A model generated the notes under the pieces. The model had not been told where the DNA came from. It worked only from the letters and a program-made list of their open reading frames with translations, and ran no database searches. 64,000 bases of DNA from Bifidobacterium hapali (GTDB lineage Bacteria > Actinomycetota > Actinomycetes > Actinomycetales > Bifidobacteriaceae), in the NCBI RefSeq assembly GCF_002259755.1, contig NZ_MWWY01000006.1, positions 1-64,000 on the forward strand. The letters are read 5' to 3'. The translations under genes were made by a program, and so were the position numbers. This document shows positions 27,581-35,511 of the stretch, piece by piece. Position 1 is the first letter of the stretch, and each line of letters opens with the position of its first letter.

Positions 27581-28939
27581 TTAGCGCAATTCACGCAAAA
27601 TCTTGCGCTGGACTGGAATAGTCACCGCAAACGAGAGCACGTCCGATACGGATTGGGCCATTTCCACGCCGAGTACGCCGAAGAAATGCGGCAGAATGAG
27701 CACCGCTGGGGCGAGGAATAGTCCCATACGGCATACGGCGAGGAATGAGGCTATGCCGGTTTTTCCCATAGTCTGTGTAGACATGTTGCCCATCATGTTG
27801 ACGCCGTTGAGCGCGACCGTCACGCATTGCAAGTGTAGTGCTGCCACGCCTACTTCTACCACGGCTGGATCAGAGCGGAAGATTCCGATCAGTTGCGGCG
27901 CACATATCCAGACCAGTGCTCCAATCGCGACAAGTACGCCAGTCGACAGTTTAACGCAGAACCAGTATGCTTGCCGAACTCGATCATATCGGCCAGCACC
28001 GTAGTTATAACCGCATACTGGCTGGAAGCCTTGGCCGAGTCCGATGATTACCGAGTTTGCGCCGAGCATAATGCGCATAACGATTGCCATGCCTGCGATA
28101 GCTGCATCACCGAACGGATTGGCAGCGATATTGACGCACGTGGTTGCGATTGAACCAGCTCCTTGGCGCACAAGCGACGGCAAACCACCACCAATAATTT
28201 CACGCATTAATAGCGCATCTGGTTGGCAATTGCGCAACGACAGTTTGATCACGCCTAACTTGCGACTGAGCGTCGTTAGGATGATAAAACTTGTCGCCTG
28301 GCAAATACCTGTTGCAAGTCCAGCTCCAAAAATACCAAGATTAAATACGAAGATGAATAGTGGCGCCAGCAGAAAGTTCAGCAATGCTCCAGATACAAGC
28401 CCTGCCATACCGAACGCCGACTGTCCTTGATAACGCAGTAATCCGTTAAGCGCGAATGAGCCGCATACACAAGGTGCTGCGATCAGAATCGGCGTAAGGT
28501 ATTGCACTGCGTACGGTGCAATTGTCGATGTTGAGCCAAGTGCAATGACGAGCGGGCGCAACGTGATTAATCCGATGATAGCCACAGCTAAACCGCATAA
28601 AACCGCTCCCGAAAAACCAATAGCAAGCAGTTTCGCCGCACGCTCATTATGCTGTTTGCCGAGTTCACGGCTCATAGAGTTGCCCGAGCCATTACCGAAG
28701 AAAAACCCAATAGCTTGCAGCACAGTCATAATCGAGAATGCGATGCCAATAGCACCTGATTGTGCAGTACCAAGCTGTCCAATAAAGAACGTATCGGTGA
28801 GATTATACGCAGTGGTGACCAGATTCGATATTACCGCTGGAATACACAACTTAAGAATAAGTGGACGGATTGGCTGACCGGTCATCTGCCGGTATTTCAC
28901 GTCTGCGCTCGCTCGTTTAATCGTATGAATCTGTGCCAC
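27581..28939 (-). CDS. MATE family efflux transporter
   Basis: 452-residue multidrug/toxin extrusion (NorM/DinF-type) transporter with about twelve helices in two related halves. Recognisable parts are QMTGQPIRPLILKLCIPAVI at the N-terminus, NLTDTFFIGQLGTAQSGAIG in helix 1-2, and the second-half repeat GGGLPSLVRQGAGSIATTCVN. GQGFQPVCGYNYGAGRYDR is a hallmark of this group. It exports cationic compounds by Na+ or H+ antiport; the substrate is unknown. The GTG at 28939 lacks a ribosome site and the ATG at 28885 (MTGQPIRP) is an alternative start. Confidence 0.9.
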   Translation of the reverse strand: MAQIHTIKRASADVKYRQMTGQPIRPLILKLCIPAVISNLVTTAYNLTDTFFIGQLGTAQSGAIGIAFSIMTVLQAIGFFFGNGSGNSMSRELGKQHNERAAKLLAIGFSGAVLCGLAVAIIGLITLRPLVIALGSTSTIAPYAVQYLTPILIAAPCVCGSFALNGLLRYQGQSAFGMAGLVSGALLNFLLAPLFIFVFNLGIFGAGLATGICQATSFIILTTLSRKLGVIKLSLRNCQPDALLMREIIGGGLPSLVRQGAGSIATTCVNIAANPFGDAAIAGMAIVMRIMLGANSVIIGLGQGFQPVCGYNYGAGRYDRVRQAYWFCVKLSTGVLVAIGALVWICAPQLIGIFRSDPAVVEVGVAALHLQCVTVALNGVNMMGNMSTQTMGKTGIASFLAVCRMGLFLAPAVLILPHFFGVLGVEMAQSVSDVLSFAVTIPVQRKILRELR

Positions 28940-29082
28940 GTTTGGTTACTGTACTCGCGGTATTGACTGTATACGAATACGCATGCCCGGCATGCAAGAC
29001 AAGACTTATGCCTTTGCCGATATTGACTGACCTCATCATGTCACATAGCTCGAGCACAATTCCACGCGGCTAAGTAAGACCG

Positions 29083-29409
29083 TTAAGCCAAACGAGATTG
29101 TACAAGTCGACTGAGCGAAACGCCTTGTTCAGCAGCTTCGATCGTCAAACGGCGATGAACTTCAGGAGGCACGCGCAGCATAATATGTCCCGAATAGTGG
29201 CGTTCTTCAAATGGCTCAGGGACAGTCTGTCCTTTACTCCGCAATGCGGCGACACGTTCAGAAGCCATGACACGCAGTCCGGCAAGCGCGTCTACTGATG
29301 ACTGCGCGATGAATCTGAGATCAGGCAGTTCTGCCACAGTCGCGACAAATCCATTATCCTCATTCGACCAGTGGATGCGATACACATATCGATCGCTTTC
29401 ATCAGGCAT
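29083..29409 (-). CDS. HicB-like antitoxin, no HicA partner seen
   Basis: 108-residue protein starting at ATG 29409 with GAGGAGG in front; the longer frame to 29496 is not supported. The N-terminal half (YVYRIHWSNEDNGFVATVAE, LPDLRFIAQSSVDALAGLRVMA) is the partial RNase H-like HicB fold. The C-terminal half (HIMLRVPPEVHRRLTIEAAE, QGVSLSRLVQSRLA) is a ribbon-helix-helix DNA-binding unit. HicB normally neutralises the mRNA-cleaving toxin HicA encoded next to it. No small basic HicA-type frame exists in the flanks (28940-29082 and 29410-29575), so this looks like an orphan antitoxin or a repressor. Confidence 0.82.
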   Translation of the reverse strand: MPDESDRYVYRIHWSNEDNGFVATVAELPDLRFIAQSSVDALAGLRVMASERVAALRSKGQTVPEPFEERHYSGHIMLRVPPEVHRRLTIEAAEQGVSLSRLVQSRLA

Positions 29410-29575
29410 AGCGCACCTCCTCAGCATCGTGTCTAGGCTCACCATATCGCATGCCCGGGCCGCTTGAGAACGACTTCGACACGCCAAACACGCCAATCGA
29501 ACATTTGTACGACCGATATGATATCACTATTGATACCACACAGCGCAGTGTCGCGATCTATAGAAAGGAGTGATC

Positions 29576-30895
29576 ATGACATCCGCAACCTTATATGCGC
29601 CCGAAGTTGATAGTCTCATGCACATACATAACTCACATTCACCGGACCTCATCCTTCCGCTTGATCTGTATGCACAGACATTGATCGCGCTACTGCACAA
29701 TATTGTGCCGCTGCACGATACTCGCTCATTATGGATTACTTCTGAGCGCGGGCCAATTGAAGCATTTGGCACTTATGATCCACATGGTGACGGTGTATTC
29801 GAATCGTATGAGCAATTTAAAGAGCATTGGCTGGCCTGTTACCCAGAGGAATGTCAATGGTATCGACTTACCTACACCGAACATGACGATGTTCGCCGAC
29901 TCACCATCAATGATCGTCTGTCAATCCGATTTATTGCCCACGCACCAGACGATGATGACCCAGCTTTTGTTATGCAGCTCATGTCGTGGCTAATTACGGG
30001 TGTTGAAGAATGCGTTCGTCAATGCGCTCAGGGAACATATAACACTTGGGTGCGTGAACAGCTGCCGTTCACTATGCGCACCGGCGTGCTGTCTCGTAAG
30101 GATTATTGGACGGTTTTCCCTGAAAGTCTCGCCTATGTTCGAAGTATTGTCAGCGATGAAGATATACGTCGATTTGAAGCAGTATTTTGCGCCCAAGCAC
30201 TGCATACTCAATCTAAGCAAGCCTGCAGCGTAGCCTTGTTCACGCTGAATGATTATTTTGACGTGTGCCGTGTCGTATATAGCACTATGCAGCTGCCGGC
30301 TCCATGTGATGCCCACTCATCTGAAGACTGGTATCGCCGGTATGCGAACCCACGAGGGCAGACATCACTGGAGATGCTTGACCGCAGTTCGCCACAAGAA
30401 TTTGCATCATGGATTGCAGATTCCCGAGCAGATGAGTATACGTGGCAAATACTTCCGGGCCCATCGTTTTCATGGCTCACGCTTATGCCGTTACATGCTA
30501 ATAATGGGTGGATACTGCAACTGGGCAGTGCAGCTTATCCGATGTGTGCTGATGCTATACGAGTCGCCTTAGCGTTACACGATGTGGGGTATCCAGTAAG
30601 GGTTCAACACGCATACAACATGCTACACATGGTTCGTGGAGAAGACACTATTGGCATATTGCCACAGTATGTGATGCCTCCCTATGATGACATATCGTTT
30701 CCAGATGATTCAGTCTGTGAACTCATTACACTACCGTTTGATCGTACTGAAGATGTGATTGCTCAAACTCATTGGTATCCGATTACACCGGTCCACATTA
30801 TCGACCAGAGTGCTTATGAGCCGGTGAATAATGTAGATAATGATGACGAATTGCACAATACGATCATGCAATGTCATAGTCGTAAATACACGTGA
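29576..30895 (+). CDS. Conserved hypothetical protein upstream of alpha-galactosidase
   Basis: 439-residue acidic, soluble protein without signal peptide or membrane segment. AAAGGAG five bases before the ATG at 29576 decides the start. I do not recognise a family. Notable pieces are PLDLYAQTLIALLHNIVPLH, YEQFKEHWLACYPEECQWYR, FAWIADS-like and LQLGSAAYPMCADAIRVALA. The last 60 residues are rich in Asp and Asn. It ends 27 bases before the GH36 gene on the same strand and is probably co-transcribed with it, which suggests, but does not show, a role in galactoside use or its control. Confidence 0.7.
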   Translation: MTSATLYAPEVDSLMHIHNSHSPDLILPLDLYAQTLIALLHNIVPLHDTRSLWITSERGPIEAFGTYDPHGDGVFESYEQFKEHWLACYPEECQWYRLTYTEHDDVRRLTINDRLSIRFIAHAPDDDDPAFVMQLMSWLITGVEECVRQCAQGTYNTWVREQLPFTMRTGVLSRKDYWTVFPESLAYVRSIVSDEDIRRFEAVFCAQALHTQSKQACSVALFTLNDYFDVCRVVYSTMQLPAPCDAHSSEDWYRRYANPRGQTSLEMLDRSSPQEFASWIADSRADEYTWQILPGPSFSWLTLMPLHANNGWILQLGSAAYPMCADAIRVALALHDVGYPVRVQHAYNMLHMVRGEDTIGILPQYVMPPYDDISFPDDSVCELITLPFDRTEDVIAQTHWYPITPVHIIDQSAYEPVNNVDNDDELHNTIMQCHSRKYT

Positions 30896-30922
30896 GGCTT
30901 GTGACGACAGTCGGAGGGAGTG

Positions 30923-33190
30923 ATGATGAACATCACGTTTCATAGCTCAGGTCGAGTATTTCACTTGCAGGGTTACGGTTTTAGCTATATCAGCATGATA
31001 TTGCCTAATGGGCAGCTCGGGCAGTTGTACTTTGGCGCTCCGTTAGCAGATCGTGATGGTTTCGAACACATGCTTGTCGCAGCACATCGAGATATGGCGC
31101 CTTGCCCGTTTGAAGGCAATGGCGATTTCTCGATGGAAGATATTAAGCAAGAGTATCCGGTTAATGGCAACGGTGATCTGCGCAATGTTGCGTGTGTGAT
31201 TGAAACGCCGGATGGTGCACGCAATGCTGATTTTCGTTATGTGTCACATGAGATTCATTCTGGTAAACCTAAGCTCGCAGGACTTCCGGCTACATATGTG
31301 GAGCATGATGATGAAGCTGAAACACTCGCTATTACCTTGCGAGATGACCTGCTGCGTCTACGACTGATTCTCTCGTACACTATTTATCGCGATCTGCCAG
31401 TGATTACACGCAATGTGCAATTTATTAATGACGGTAATAGCTCTGTCATATTGCAACGTGCACTAAGCACTAATCTTGACCTTCCAGACGCGAATTGGGA
31501 CATGATGGAGTTCACCGGCGCATGGGGGCGTGAACGTCATCCTCAAACGTTCCGCATTCATACTGGCGTGCAAGAGATCTACAGCCTACGCGGTCATAGT
31601 AGCCATCAATTTAACCCGTTCCTTGTGCTCAAACGTCCACATACTGACGAGTTTCAAGGCGAAGCAATCGGCACAGCGCTGGTATACAGTGGCAATTTTC
31701 TTGGCTCAGTGGAAGTTGACAATTATCATGTCACTCGACTGATGATGGGTATTCATCCGCAGGGGTTCGCATGGACGCTTGCACCCGGTGAAGCTTTTCA
31801 AACGCCTGAAGCAATTACTGTTTACACGTGTGACGGGTTGAATGCACTCAGTCAGGCATTGCATACGCTATTGCGTACGCGACTTGCTCACGGGTATTGG
31901 CGTGACCGTCCACGACCCATTTTGCTCAACAGCTGGGAATCGACGTACATGCAGTTCGATGAGGCGAAACTGTTGTCAATTGCTAGCAAAGCGCATGAAC
32001 TTGGTATTGACTTGTTCGTATTAGATGACGGATGGTTCGGTCATCGTGATAATGCGACGAGCTCTCTCGGTGATTGGGTTGCTGATCGGCGTAAATTACC
32101 TGATGGGATTGAAGGATTAGCATCTAAGATCAATGCGTTGGGCATGCAGTTTGGACTGTGGTTTGAACCGGAGATGATCAGCAAAGATTCTCATCTGTAT
32201 CGAGCCCATCCTGATTGGATGATTCGAGTTCCAGGGCGTGAGCCGCTGCAGGGGCGTAATCAGTACGTGCTTGATCTCAGTAAGACGGACGTAGTCAACT
32301 ACCTGTTTGAAGCAATGAGCGCGATACTCTCATCTGGCAAGGTATCGTATGTCAAATGGGATATGAATCGCAGTATCACTGATGTTTTCTCGCAAGGCCG
32401 GCCTCGTGAGTTTCAAGGAGAGCTCTTGCATCGGCAAATCCTTGGTATGTACGCGTTGTATGAGAGGCTGACGAGCACATTCCCCAAAGTGTTGTTTGAA
32501 TCGTGCGCTTCTGGCGGAGCACGATTCGATCCTGGCATGTTGTATTACGCTCCACAAGGCTGGGTTTCTGACGATACCGATGCTGTAGAGCGAGTGAAAA
32601 TTCAATTTGGTACATCGTATGCGTACCCAATTTCGAGTATGGGCAGTCACGTGTCAGCAGTACCGAATCATCAGATTATGCGTGTCACACCGTTGAAAAC
32701 GCGAGCTGATGTGGCATATTTCGGCACGTTTGGATACGAGCTGGATGTCAATGCAATGTCTGACGATGAACAGCGACAAGTGCGTGATCAGATCGCGTTT
32801 ATGAAAGCGCATCGCGGGCTCATTGACACAGGTACATTCTGGCGTCTGATCAGCCCATTTGAAGAGTCTGAAGTCGGCTTACAACAGGGGTCAGAAGCCG
32901 CTTGGATGGTAGTGTCAGCTGACCGCCGGCATGCACTCGTTGGGTATTATCGCATGATCATGCCATTAAATGAGGGTTACAGACTGTTGAAACTAGCTGG
33001 ACTCGATCCGACAACAACATACAGTGTGCATGATACTCAATTCCCGTTACCAGCCTTGCAGTTCACTTATGGCGGTGACGAACTCATGTCACACGGGTTC
33101 GATATCTCTGACACTGGATTTGGACCGTTTACTACTGACATGTATCAAGGTGATTATCTATCTCGGCTTTTCGAGATAAATGCTCTATGA
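30923..33190 (+). CDS. Alpha-galactosidase, GH36
   Basis: 755-residue GH36 enzyme that removes terminal alpha-galactose from raffinose-family sugars and similar glycans. No signal peptide is seen, so it acts on imported sugars in the cytoplasm. An N-terminal beta-sandwich (FSYISMILPNGQLGQLYFG) precedes the barrel with PRPILLNSWESTYMQFDE, LFVLDDGWFG, LPDGIEGLASKI and LWFEPEMIS. The nucleophile is in YVKWDMNRSITD (Asp480) and the acid/base in WVSDDTDAVER (Asp550). Length is normal. GGAGGGA precedes three in-phase starts (30920, 30923, 30926). It shares a transcription unit with the unknown gene upstream; no transporter is adjacent. Confidence 0.93.
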   Translation: MMNITFHSSGRVFHLQGYGFSYISMILPNGQLGQLYFGAPLADRDGFEHMLVAAHRDMAPCPFEGNGDFSMEDIKQEYPVNGNGDLRNVACVIETPDGARNADFRYVSHEIHSGKPKLAGLPATYVEHDDEAETLAITLRDDLLRLRLILSYTIYRDLPVITRNVQFINDGNSSVILQRALSTNLDLPDANWDMMEFTGAWGRERHPQTFRIHTGVQEIYSLRGHSSHQFNPFLVLKRPHTDEFQGEAIGTALVYSGNFLGSVEVDNYHVTRLMMGIHPQGFAWTLAPGEAFQTPEAITVYTCDGLNALSQALHTLLRTRLAHGYWRDRPRPILLNSWESTYMQFDEAKLLSIASKAHELGIDLFVLDDGWFGHRDNATSSLGDWVADRRKLPDGIEGLASKINALGMQFGLWFEPEMISKDSHLYRAHPDWMIRVPGREPLQGRNQYVLDLSKTDVVNYLFEAMSAILSSGKVSYVKWDMNRSITDVFSQGRPREFQGELLHRQILGMYALYERLTSTFPKVLFESCASGGARFDPGMLYYAPQGWVSDDTDAVERVKIQFGTSYAYPISSMGSHVSAVPNHQIMRVTPLKTRADVAYFGTFGYELDVNAMSDDEQRQVRDQIAFMKAHRGLIDTGTFWRLISPFEESEVGLQQGSEAAWMVVSADRRHALVGYYRMIMPLNEGYRLLKLAGLDPTTTYSVHDTQFPLPALQFTYGGDELMSHGFDISDTGFGPFTTDMYQGDYLSRLFEINAL

Positions 33191-33283
33191 CCCACGAAAC
33201 ATGCTGAAAAGATTATTCGGACTACGATATGGCATGGAAGTATCCAACACTGCATTTATATGCACAGTAAAGGAGCACAAACA

Positions 33284-34885
33284 GTGAGTGAAGTGGTGAC
33301 CGATAAGGACAAGGCATACGAAGCTGAGGAGCAGGCTAGCGCGCCGGGTGCAAACCAGCCAATGAGCGATCGAGTAAATAACCGTTCGCTGCGTCCGAAC
33401 AGTGACGCATTCAAGGCATTCATGAAGACTGGTTGGGACAATCAGGAGCCTGAAGTTGAGCCATTGGAGTCTTCACAGTTCACTCCGGCACGTCTTGAAG
33501 CGCTCGGTCGTGCGTTCCCCGGTGAACGTCTGGTGATTCCTGCCGGTCAGCCGAAGGTGCGTAATAACGATTGTGATTACATGTTCCGTCCGGACACATC
33601 GTTTGCCTACTACACGGGCCTTGGTCAGGATTACGAGGCGGGCGCCGTGCTTGTGCTCAATCCGGTAGACCCAGATTCTGAGGAAGCCAAAGCAGGTAAG
33701 ACGCATGTCGCTGAACTCTTTGTGGCGCCGCGTGCAGATAACTCTACCGAAGATTACTACCGTGATCCGCATTACGGTGAGTATTGGGTTGGCCCGCGTG
33801 CTGGTTTGAAGGAACTGCATGCAATGACCGGTTTGGAAACTCATGATATTGCGCAGCTTGCTGATGCTCTGAGCAAGGATGTCGGTTCTGAAGCTGGAGC
33901 AGTACGTGTGCGTGTGATCGCTGATGCAGATCCGCAGATTACTGCAATGGTCGAAGGTATCCGTGAAGCAAATGGTTACGCTGATCCGGATAAGAATGCT
34001 GCAGATGACGATAAGCTGCACGAATTCGCTGCTGAAGCGCGTATGATCAAGGATTCTTACGAAATCAATGAGATGCGTAAGGCTATCGCCGCTACTAAGG
34101 ACGGTTTTGATCGTATTTTGACTCGTCTGCCGCGCGTAATCGATAAGCCAAATTCAGAGCGTATGCTCGAAGGCGCGTTTAACTCGAATGCTCGTGAAGA
34201 AGGCAACGGTCTAGGCTATGACACGATTATCGCGTCAGGTGAGCATGCGCCGATTCTACATTGGATGCGCAACACGGGTGTGGTTCGTCAAGGCGACATG
34301 CTGCTTATCGATGCAGGTGTTGAGGTCAACAGCCTCTACACTGCCGATATCACGCGTACATTCCCAGTGGGCGGTAAATTCACTGAATTGCAGAAGCGTC
34401 TGTATCAGGCCGTACTCGACTCTCAGCAGGCTGGTTTTGAGGCAGCTCAGCCGGGCGCCACGTATTCGGATATTCATCATGCGTGCATGCGCGTGATCGC
34501 TGAGCGTCTGCATGAGTGGGGTATTCTCAAGGTTGACGTGGAAGAATCCCTCTCTCCTGAAGGTCAGCAGCATCGTCGTTGGCTTGCCTGCGGCGTGGCA
34601 CACCATCTTGGTATTGATGTGCATGATTGCGCTCAAGCACGTTACGAGTCGTATCAGGGCGCCAAGATCACTCCGGGTATGATCTTCACCATTGAGCCGG
34701 GCCTCTACTTTGCAAAGAACGATCTGCTGCTGCCTCCAGAAATGCGCGGCATCGGTATTCGTGTCGAGGATGATGTGCTTATGACTGAGCATGGTCCGGA
34801 ATGGCTGTCTGCCGGTATTCCAAAGCAGATTGACGAAGTAGAGCAGTGGATGGCTGATCGCGCTGCTGCTACCCCTGCGTTCTGA
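33284..34885 (+). CDS. pepP: Xaa-Pro aminopeptidase (aminopeptidase P, M24B)
   Basis: 533-residue metallopeptidase that removes the N-terminal residue before proline. The N-terminal AMP_N domain shows NDCDYMFRPDTSFAYYTGLG. The pita-bread domain has all metal ligands: Asp in LIDAGVEVNSLYTADITRTF (two), His in HHLGIDVHD, Glu in IFTIEPGLYF and Glu in GIGIRVEDDVLMT. The frame is open to 33260, but GGAG upstream favours the GTG at 33284. The first 60 residues are charged and of low conservation. The Nudix gene follows by 15 bases. Confidence 0.94.
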   Translation: MSEVVTDKDKAYEAEEQASAPGANQPMSDRVNNRSLRPNSDAFKAFMKTGWDNQEPEVEPLESSQFTPARLEALGRAFPGERLVIPAGQPKVRNNDCDYMFRPDTSFAYYTGLGQDYEAGAVLVLNPVDPDSEEAKAGKTHVAELFVAPRADNSTEDYYRDPHYGEYWVGPRAGLKELHAMTGLETHDIAQLADALSKDVGSEAGAVRVRVIADADPQITAMVEGIREANGYADPDKNAADDDKLHEFAAEARMIKDSYEINEMRKAIAATKDGFDRILTRLPRVIDKPNSERMLEGAFNSNAREEGNGLGYDTIIASGEHAPILHWMRNTGVVRQGDMLLIDAGVEVNSLYTADITRTFPVGGKFTELQKRLYQAVLDSQQAGFEAAQPGATYSDIHHACMRVIAERLHEWGILKVDVEESLSPEGQQHRRWLACGVAHHLGIDVHDCAQARYESYQGAKITPGMIFTIEPGLYFAKNDLLLPPEMRGIGIRVEDDVLMTEHGPEWLSAGIPKQIDEVEQWMADRAAATPAF

Positions 34886-34900
34886 GATAAAGGTAGTTCC

Positions 34901-35422
34901 ATGCCAACTCCAGACTTCGTACTCAAATTACGTGAGAAAATCGGCCATAATCTCCTATGGCTGATGGGCGTAACCGGTTGTGTGCTCGATAACGAAGGCC
35001 GAATCCTACTTGGCCGTCGTTCCGACACCGGCGAATGGGCTATGGTGTACGGGATCAACGAACCAGGCGAACAGCCCGGTGACACGGTGATCCGTGAGAT
35101 CAAAGAGGAAACCGGAGTCGATGCAATCGTCACCGATTTGGTAGCGGTGATCTCATCTAACAAGGTCATCACATATGCAAACGGCGACAACACAATGTAC
35201 ATGGACCATTCATTCCTGTGCACGTTGAAGCCGGGAGGTAATGCAAAGCCATTCGTTGGCGATGAGGAAAGCCTTAACGTCGGCTGGTTCGATCTCGATG
35301 ATCTCCCCCAGCCACTCGCAGCCAGTACTGTCGAACGTCTCACCTTGTTCCGCCGTTATATCGAAAACAAGGCTCACGGCGACGCACACGCCTTCTTCAT
35401 CACAGAAGATCAGCTCCACTAA
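34901..35422 (+). CDS. Nudix hydrolase
   Basis: 173-residue Nudix enzyme hydrolysing a nucleoside diphosphate linked to another group. The Nudix box is complete: the glycine of GINEPGE, then PGDTVIREIKEETGV, with catalytic REIKEE. The fold starts at GVTGCVLDNEGRILLGRRSD. The substrate cannot be read from sequence. AAAGG precedes the ATG. It lies 15 bases after pepP and is probably co-transcribed. Its stop codon is inside the arm CTAATATC that pairs with GATATTAG at 35443-35450. Confidence 0.92.
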   Translation: MPTPDFVLKLREKIGHNLLWLMGVTGCVLDNEGRILLGRRSDTGEWAMVYGINEPGEQPGDTVIREIKEETGVDAIVTDLVAVISSNKVITYANGDNTMYMDHSFLCTLKPGGNAKPFVGDEESLNVGWFDLDDLPQPLAASTVERLTLFRRYIENKAHGDAHAFFITEDQLH

Positions 35423-35450
35423 TATCATTAAGAGCTTCCTAAGATATTAG
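35419..35450. terminator. Inverted repeat at the end of the Nudix gene
   Basis: CTAATATC (35419-35426) and GATATTAG (35443-35450) are perfect 8-bp arms separated by 16 bases. The left arm overlaps the Nudix stop. It is AT-rich and weak, so it could be an operator for the following transglutaminase-like gene as well as a transcript end. Confidence 0.35.
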
Positions 35451-35511
35451 TCACATGAGGAAATGCTCATAAGTCTTCATTATGCGTACTTGCCACGTAT
35501 GATGGAGACTT

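Noticed and set aside
34256..34792. 178-codon antisense frame inside pepP
   Set aside because: It lies over the conserved metal-binding half of aminopeptidase P and lacks any start signal.
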